From: Alphaproteobacteria bacterium
Lineage (GTDB): Bacteria > Pseudomonadota > Alphaproteobacteria > Sneathiellales > Sneathiellaceae
Assembly (NCBI GenBank): GCA_006226265.1
Contig: SBHH01000042.1
Coordinates: forward strand, 1 to 9,313
Direction: 5' to 3'
Length of the DNA stretch: 9,313 bases
Made by a program: the position numbers and the translations under genes. Of this stretch, positions 5,903 through 9,313 are shown piece by piece (the stretch's first letter is position 1; the number at the start of each line of letters is the position of its first letter). Below the pieces are notes generated by a model that was not told where the DNA came from, did not search any database, and saw only the letters and a list, made by a program, of their open reading frames with translations.

Positions 5903-6910
5903 ATGCTGCTGCTGATTGCGGGAACCATTACCGTTCTTGTGGTGCGGAACCTCTTCGTCGCAACCATGATGCTCGGTATCGTCAGCTTCACCATGGCGCT
6001 GATTTTTGTCAGCCTCGATGCGGTCGATGTGGCCTTTACCGAGGCGGCGGTCGGCGCCGGGATCAGCACGGTGCTTTATATCGGCACCCTCGCCATGGTC
6101 GGCGCGCAGGAGAAAATCCGTGTGAAATTCGCGGCACTTCCCCTCATCATCTGCCTCGCCGTCGGCGGGGCACTCTTTTATGCGACCTATCAAATGCCGG
6201 GCTATGCAGAAGCGGATAATCCGGTGCATAAACATGTTGCGCCCCGCTATATCAACGACAGCGGCAAAGAAACCGGCGTTCCGAACATCGTGACCTCGGT
6301 CCTCGCAAGCTATCGCGGCTATGATACGTTCGGCGAAACAACGGTGATTTTCACCGCAGGCATCGGCGTGATGCTGATCCTGCGCCAGCGCCGGCTGAAA
6401 CGCCCCCCCCCCGATGGCGAGGAGGAAGAGGATCTCAAAACCTCCCTCAACGGCAGTATCAGCGGCCTTGGCAGCGATCATGATCTGGTGCCGCATCTGG
6501 TCTCGAAACTCCTGATCCCCTTTATCCTGATGTTCGCGCTTTATGTGCAGTTCCATGGGGATTTCGGCCCAGGTGGCGGCTTCCAGGCAGGTGTCATTTT
6601 CGCCGCCGGATTTATTCTTTACGCGCTGATCTTCAGTCTGGAGGAAGCACGCGTCATCCTGAACGAAAAAGTCATCCTCTGCCTGATTGCGCTTGGCGTT
6701 CTCATTTATGGCGGGGTCGGCGTCGTCAGCATGCTGCTGGGCGGCCATTTCCTCGATTACAATCTGTTATCGCATGATCCGGTGCATGGTCAGCATCTTG
6801 GCATCCTGCTCGTGGAGATCGGCGTCGGCATTACGGTGACGGCGGCCATGCTGGCGATTTTCTACGCCTTTGTCGGCCGCGCCGAAATCGAAATCGAGCA
6901 GCTGGATTAG
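5903..6910 (+). CDS. mrpB: fused MrpA C-terminal (MbhD/MbhE-like) plus MrpB subunit of an Mrp antiporter
   Basis: This 335-residue membrane protein joins modules that are usually separate. Numbered from ATG 5903, residues 1-75 resemble MbhD/DUF4040, with DVAFTEAAVGAG at 42-53. Residues 76-160 resemble MbhE, with NIVTSVLASYRGYDTFGETT at 128-147. Both are normally the C-terminal part of MrpA. A polar acidic linker (161-195, EEEED) follows. Residues 196-328 are an MnhB/MrpB domain, with HGDFGPGGGFQAG at 218-230 and HLGILLVEIGVGITV at 298-312. The true start is probably 27 nt earlier, at an ATA codon with a good ribosome-binding site, because the ATG at 5903 truncates the first helix. Codons 167-170 contain a run of ten C, exactly at the domain junction. 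The protein would form part of the membrane arm of the antiporter. Domain calls are firm; a single fused product depends on the C-run being read correctly. Confidence 0.88.
   Translation: MLLLIAGTITVLVVRNLFVATMMLGIVSFTMALIFVSLDAVDVAFTEAAVGAGISTVLYIGTLAMVGAQEKIRVKFAALPLIICLAVGGALFYATYQMPGYAEADNPVHKHVAPRYINDSGKETGVPNIVTSVLASYRGYDTFGETTVIFTAGIGVMLILRQRRLKRPPPDGEEEEDLKTSLNGSISGLGSDHDLVPHLVSKLLIPFILMFALYVQFHGDFGPGGGFQAGVIFAAGFILYALIFSLEEARVILNEKVILCLIALGVLIYGGVGVVSMLLGGHFLDYNLLSHDPVHGQHLGILLVEIGVGITVTAAMLAIFYAFVGRAEIEIEQLD
6403..6412 (+). repeat. homopolymer run of ten C
   Basis: Ten consecutive C residues encode Pro168-170 of the fused MrpB protein, in the linker between the MbhE-like and MnhB domains. 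A one-base loss moves the upstream frame to a TGA at 6513-6515. A one-base gain moves it to a TGA at 6481-6483, 4 nt before an in-frame GTG (6488) of the MnhB half. Confidence 0.95.
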
Positions 6911-6920
6911 GAGGGGCCCG

Positions 6921-7286
6921 GTGTTTTTTGAGCATTTCAACTACTGGGTTTTCATCATCCTGCTGATGGTCGGCCTCTATACGGTGATGAGCCGGACGAA
7001 CCTGATCAAGAAGATGATCGGCCTGTCGCTCTTCCAGATTTCCGTCTTCCTTTTTTACATCAGCATGGGCAAGATTGCCGGTGGCACCGCGCCGATCCTG
7101 ATCGATCCGGCCCCTGGCGCCGCGCCCATCGTCTACTCCAATCCGCTGCCGCATGTGCTGATCCTGACGGCGATCGTCGTTGGCGTCGCAACCACGGCGC
7201 TTGGTCTGTCGCTGGTCGTAAGGATCAAGGAAAGCTTCGGCACCATCGATGAAGAGGATATCCTCAAGCTGGAGGATGAGGCCTAG
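6921..7286 (+). CDS. mrpC: Mrp-type Na+/H+ antiporter subunit C
   Basis: A 121-residue MnhC/MrpC protein, homologous to the complex I subunit NuoK. It has three membrane helices (about 6-22, 30-48 and 76-98). The signature TNLIKKMIGLSLFQISVFLF (26-45) and the block PLPHVLILTAIVVGVATTALGL (76-97) are diagnostic. I chose GTG at 6921 because GGAGG ends 6 nt before it and the N-terminus then matches the family. An upstream in-frame ATG at 6870 lies inside the preceding gene, has no SD and would add a non-family polar leader. The acidic C-terminus (EEDILKLEDEA) is probably cytoplasmic. The gap to the preceding gene is 10 nt and to mrpD 1 nt. Confidence 0.95.
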   Translation: MFFEHFNYWVFIILLMVGLYTVMSRTNLIKKMIGLSLFQISVFLFYISMGKIAGGTAPILIDPAPGAAPIVYSNPLPHVLILTAIVVGVATTALGLSLVVRIKESFGTIDEEDILKLEDEA

Positions 7287-7287
7287 T

Positions 7288-8784
7288 ATGCTTTCCTTTG
7301 TGCAGCAATTTCCCGTTCTGGCCATCGTCCTGCCGCTGATGTCGGCGCCGGTCTGTGCGCTGACCCGCGGAAAAGTCTTTCCCTGGTTTCTCACCTTTCT
7401 GGTGAGCGCCTTCACCTTCGCGATCAGTATCGAGCTTCTGGCCGAGGTTTCCGCAAACGGGCCGATTTCCTATCATCTTGGCGGGTGGGAGCCTCCCTGG
7501 GGCATTGAATATCTGGTTGATCCGTTAAATGCCTTCATGCTGGTCCTGATCAGCGGTATCAGCACGGGCGTTCTTCTCTATGCGCGCGAAAGCATCGCCC
7601 ACGAGATCCGCGAAGATCAGCTCGGCCTCTTCTTCACGGCTTACCTGCTGGCGCTCACCGGCATGATGGGTATCTGCATCACAGGGGATGCCTTCAACGT
7701 CTTCGTCTTCCTCGAAATCATGTCGCTTTCCTCCTATGTGCTGATCGCCATGGGGGCACGGAATGACCGGCGGGCGCTCACGGCCTCCTTCCAGTATCTG
7801 ATCATCGGCACGGTCGGTGCGACTTTCTACCTGATCGGTGTCGGCCTTCTCTATATGATGACGGGCACGCTCAATATCGCCGATATTGCCTCGCGCTTTG
7901 CGGAAATCGGCGGCATGCGCCCGGTTCAGGCGGCAGTCGCCTTTATCGTGATCGGACTTGCGATCAAGCTCGCGCTCTTTCCGTTCCACGTCTGGTTGCC
8001 GAACGGATATACCTATGCGCCGAGCATCGTGACCTCCTTTTTCGCAGGCACGGCGACGAAGGTCTCGGTCTATCTCCTGATCCGGTTCATCTTCACGATT
8101 TTCGGCATGGACTACAGCTTCGGCGTGGTCGGGCTTACCGATATCCTGATGCCGCTCGCCGTTGTCGGTTTCCTTTCCATGTCGCTGGTCGCGATTTTCC
8201 AGGACAATGTGAAGCGTCTCCTCGCCTATTCCAGCGTGGCGCAGCTCGGCTATATCGTGCTCGCCATTTCACTGGCGAGTAATGAGGGCCTCACCGCCGC
8301 GATGGTGCATATCCTCAACCACGCGGTTGTGAAGACGGGCATGTTCCTCTCGGTCGGCAGCATTTTCTTCGTGACGGGGACGGTCTCGCTCAAAAAACTC
8401 GAAGGGATCGGTCAGCGGATGCCGCTCACCACATTCGGCTTTGTGCTGGGCGGTCTTGGCCTGATCGGCGTGCCGCTCACGCCCGGTTTCATCAGCAAAT
8501 GGTATCTCATCAAGGCGGTTCTTGATCTTGAGAGCCCGCTTGGCTATGGCCTTGTCGCGGCGATCCTGATTTCCAGCCTGCTCGCCGTTATCTATATCTG
8601 GCGCGTGGTGGAAGTGGCCTATTTCCGCCCGCCGCCTGCAGGCGCCACCAGGGGGGAGCCTCCGCTCACCATGCTGGTGCCAAGCTGGATTTTTATCGCT
8701 ATCAGCTTTTACTTCGGTATCGACACGACCTTTAGCGTGGGCTTTTCCAAGGCGATCGCGGCCTTTTTGACGGGAGGGGCGTAA
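7288..8784 (+). CDS. mrpD: Mrp-type Na+/H+ antiporter subunit D (proton-translocating, NuoN/NuoM-like)
   Basis: A 498-residue polytopic membrane protein of the Proton_antipo_M family, a core ion-translocating subunit of Mrp antiporters related to complex I NuoL/M/N. About 14 hydrophobic segments are expected and the length is normal for MrpD. Candidate channel residues are intact: Glu143 in FVFLEIMSLSSYVL, Lys227 in GLAIKLALFPFHVWLPNGY, Lys258 in AGTATKVSVYL, Lys349 in LNHAVVKTGMF and Lys404 in FISKWYL. By position, Glu143 and Lys227 correspond to the essential TM5 Glu and TM7 Lys described for Bacillus MrpD. The start at ATG 7288 has GAGG 6 nt upstream; an in-frame ATG at 7249 is inside mrpC and would add a non-family leader. 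Confidence 0.96.
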   Translation: MLSFVQQFPVLAIVLPLMSAPVCALTRGKVFPWFLTFLVSAFTFAISIELLAEVSANGPISYHLGGWEPPWGIEYLVDPLNAFMLVLISGISTGVLLYARESIAHEIREDQLGLFFTAYLLALTGMMGICITGDAFNVFVFLEIMSLSSYVLIAMGARNDRRALTASFQYLIIGTVGATFYLIGVGLLYMMTGTLNIADIASRFAEIGGMRPVQAAVAFIVIGLAIKLALFPFHVWLPNGYTYAPSIVTSFFAGTATKVSVYLLIRFIFTIFGMDYSFGVVGLTDILMPLAVVGFLSMSLVAIFQDNVKRLLAYSSVAQLGYIVLAISLASNEGLTAAMVHILNHAVVKTGMFLSVGSIFFVTGTVSLKKLEGIGQRMPLTTFGFVLGGLGLIGVPLTPGFISKWYLIKAVLDLESPLGYGLVAAILISSLLAVIYIWRVVEVAYFRPPPAGATRGEPPLTMLVPSWIFIAISFYFGIDTTFSVGFSKAIAAFLTGGA

Positions 8785-8785
8785 G

Positions 8786-9313
8786 ATGTTCACCCCGGAA
8801 ATGCATGTGCTGCTCTCGCTTGTCATCCCGCTCGTCGGCGCCGTCTTTATCGCCCTTGCCGCGAGCGCACCCAACGTACGCGAAGGCGTGACGATTGTGA
8901 CTTCGGTCCTCCTTTGCCTCAATGTCTGCAGCCTGCTGCCGGACATCATGGCAGGCGGCGCGCCGACCGTCGATCTCATTCCGATGCTGCCAGATGTGAT
9001 GCTCTCGCTCAAGGTCGAGCCGCTCGGCATGACCTTCGCCTGCGTTGCCTCCAGCCTCTGGATCATCAATTCGCTCTATTCCATCGGCTATATGCGCGGC
9101 AATAACGAGGCCAAGCAGACCCGCTTCTATGTCTGTTTTGCGATTGCCATTTCCGCGACCATGGGGATTGCCTTTGCGGGCAACCTCCTGACCCTCTTCG
9201 TCTTTTACGAGGTTCTGACCCTTTCGACCTATCCGCTGGTCACACATAAAGGGAATGCGGATGCCTTGAAAGGCGGGCGGATTTATCTCGGCATTCTGAT
9301 CAGCACCTCCATC
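8786..9313 (+). CDS. second MrpD-like proton-translocating subunit, 3' end beyond the window
   Basis: An open frame runs from the ATG at 8786 to the window end without a stop (176 residues seen). GGGAGG (8772-8777) lies 8 nt upstream, and the start is 1 nt after the mrpD stop. Hydrophobic segments alternate as in the Proton_antipo_M/NuoL-M-N family. The block SIGYMRGNNEAKQTRFYVCFA (99-119) and GNLLTLFVFYEVLTLSTYPLVTHKG (132-156), with Glu142 at the conserved TM5 acid position, identify an Mrp D-like subunit distinct from the preceding gene. It could be a duplicated MrpD or stand in for the N-terminal half of MrpA. Which one cannot be decided from the part visible, because the residues after TM6 are missing. 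A function as an ion channel in the same complex is inferred from context. Confidence 0.92.
   Translation, partial: MFTPEMHVLLSLVIPLVGAVFIALAASAPNVREGVTIVTSVLLCLNVCSLLPDIMAGGAPTVDLIPMLPDVMLSLKVEPLGMTFACVASSLWIINSLYSIGYMRGNNEAKQTRFYVCFAIAISATMGIAFAGNLLTLFVFYEVLTLSTYPLVTHKGNADALKGGRIYLGILISTSI

Noticed and set aside
5771..6748. Long open frame (325 codons) on the minus strand opposite mrpG and the MrpB fusion
   Set aside because: Its product is highly charged with many His, Asp and Glu and no recognisable domain. It is the antisense shadow of strongly supported membrane-protein genes, whose codon bias leaves the opposite frame open.
8269..9069. Open frame on the minus strand opposite mrpD and the second D-like gene
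   Set aside because: The product is low-complexity and charged with no family features. The plus-strand genes have clear motifs and ribosome-binding sites.

Overview
The window looks like a chromosomal segment of an alphaproteobacterium. It is moderately GC-rich and carries a two-domain cold-shock protein of the alphaproteobacterial type, a DUF192 protein near tRNA-Pro, and an Mrp antiporter operon that begins with E-F-G and has more than one D-like subunit. The order or genus cannot be fixed from the sequence alone.

Layout. (1) Positions 6-1087, minus strand: a DUF192 exported protein, then a PaaI-like hotdog thioesterase 21 nt downstream, then tRNA-Pro(TGG). (2) Positions 1099-3771, plus strand: a promoter, a TPP riboswitch and a three-gene ABC importer (ATPase, permease, periplasmic binding protein). 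The binding protein is of the NMT1/THI5-like (ThiY) family, so the cassette probably imports a thiamine-pyrimidine precursor and is shut off by thiamine pyrophosphate. It ends in a strong 12-bp hairpin shared with the convergent gene that follows. (3) Positions 3887-4456, minus strand: a protein with two cold-shock domains. (4) Positions 4457-4756: a 300-bp divergent control region with two short perfect inverted repeats and no convincing gene. (5) Positions 4757 to the window end, plus strand: a tightly packed Mrp-type Na+(K+)/H+ antiporter operon: MrpE, F, G, a fused MbhD/MbhE+MrpB protein, MrpC, MrpD, and a second D-like subunit cut by the window edge.

How the genes work together. The riboswitch cassette is a self-contained scavenging unit: TPP bound to the leader should hide the ribosome-binding site of the first gene, and the next two genes follow by a 4-nt overlap and by direct abutment. 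The Mrp genes encode parts of one inner-membrane complex, linked by 1-4 nt overlaps or 1-10 nt gaps (up to 32 nt before the MrpB fusion), which suggests translational coupling and co-assembly.

Most interesting points. The MrpB fusion gene carries two oddities: its best-placed ribosome-binding site leads to an ATA rather than ATG/GTG/TTG codon, and a run of ten C residues lies exactly at the junction between its MbhDE-like and MnhB halves. The gene order E-F-G-(D/E/B)-C-D matches the antiporter module of archaeal Mbh hydrogenases, and no MrpA head subunit is seen in the window. The TPP aptamer starts at the predicted transcription start and ends 5 nt before the start codon, leaving no room for a separate expression platform. 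The permease has an enlarged coupling loop that includes a perfect 9-bp tandem duplication. I did not find a wholly unknown system.
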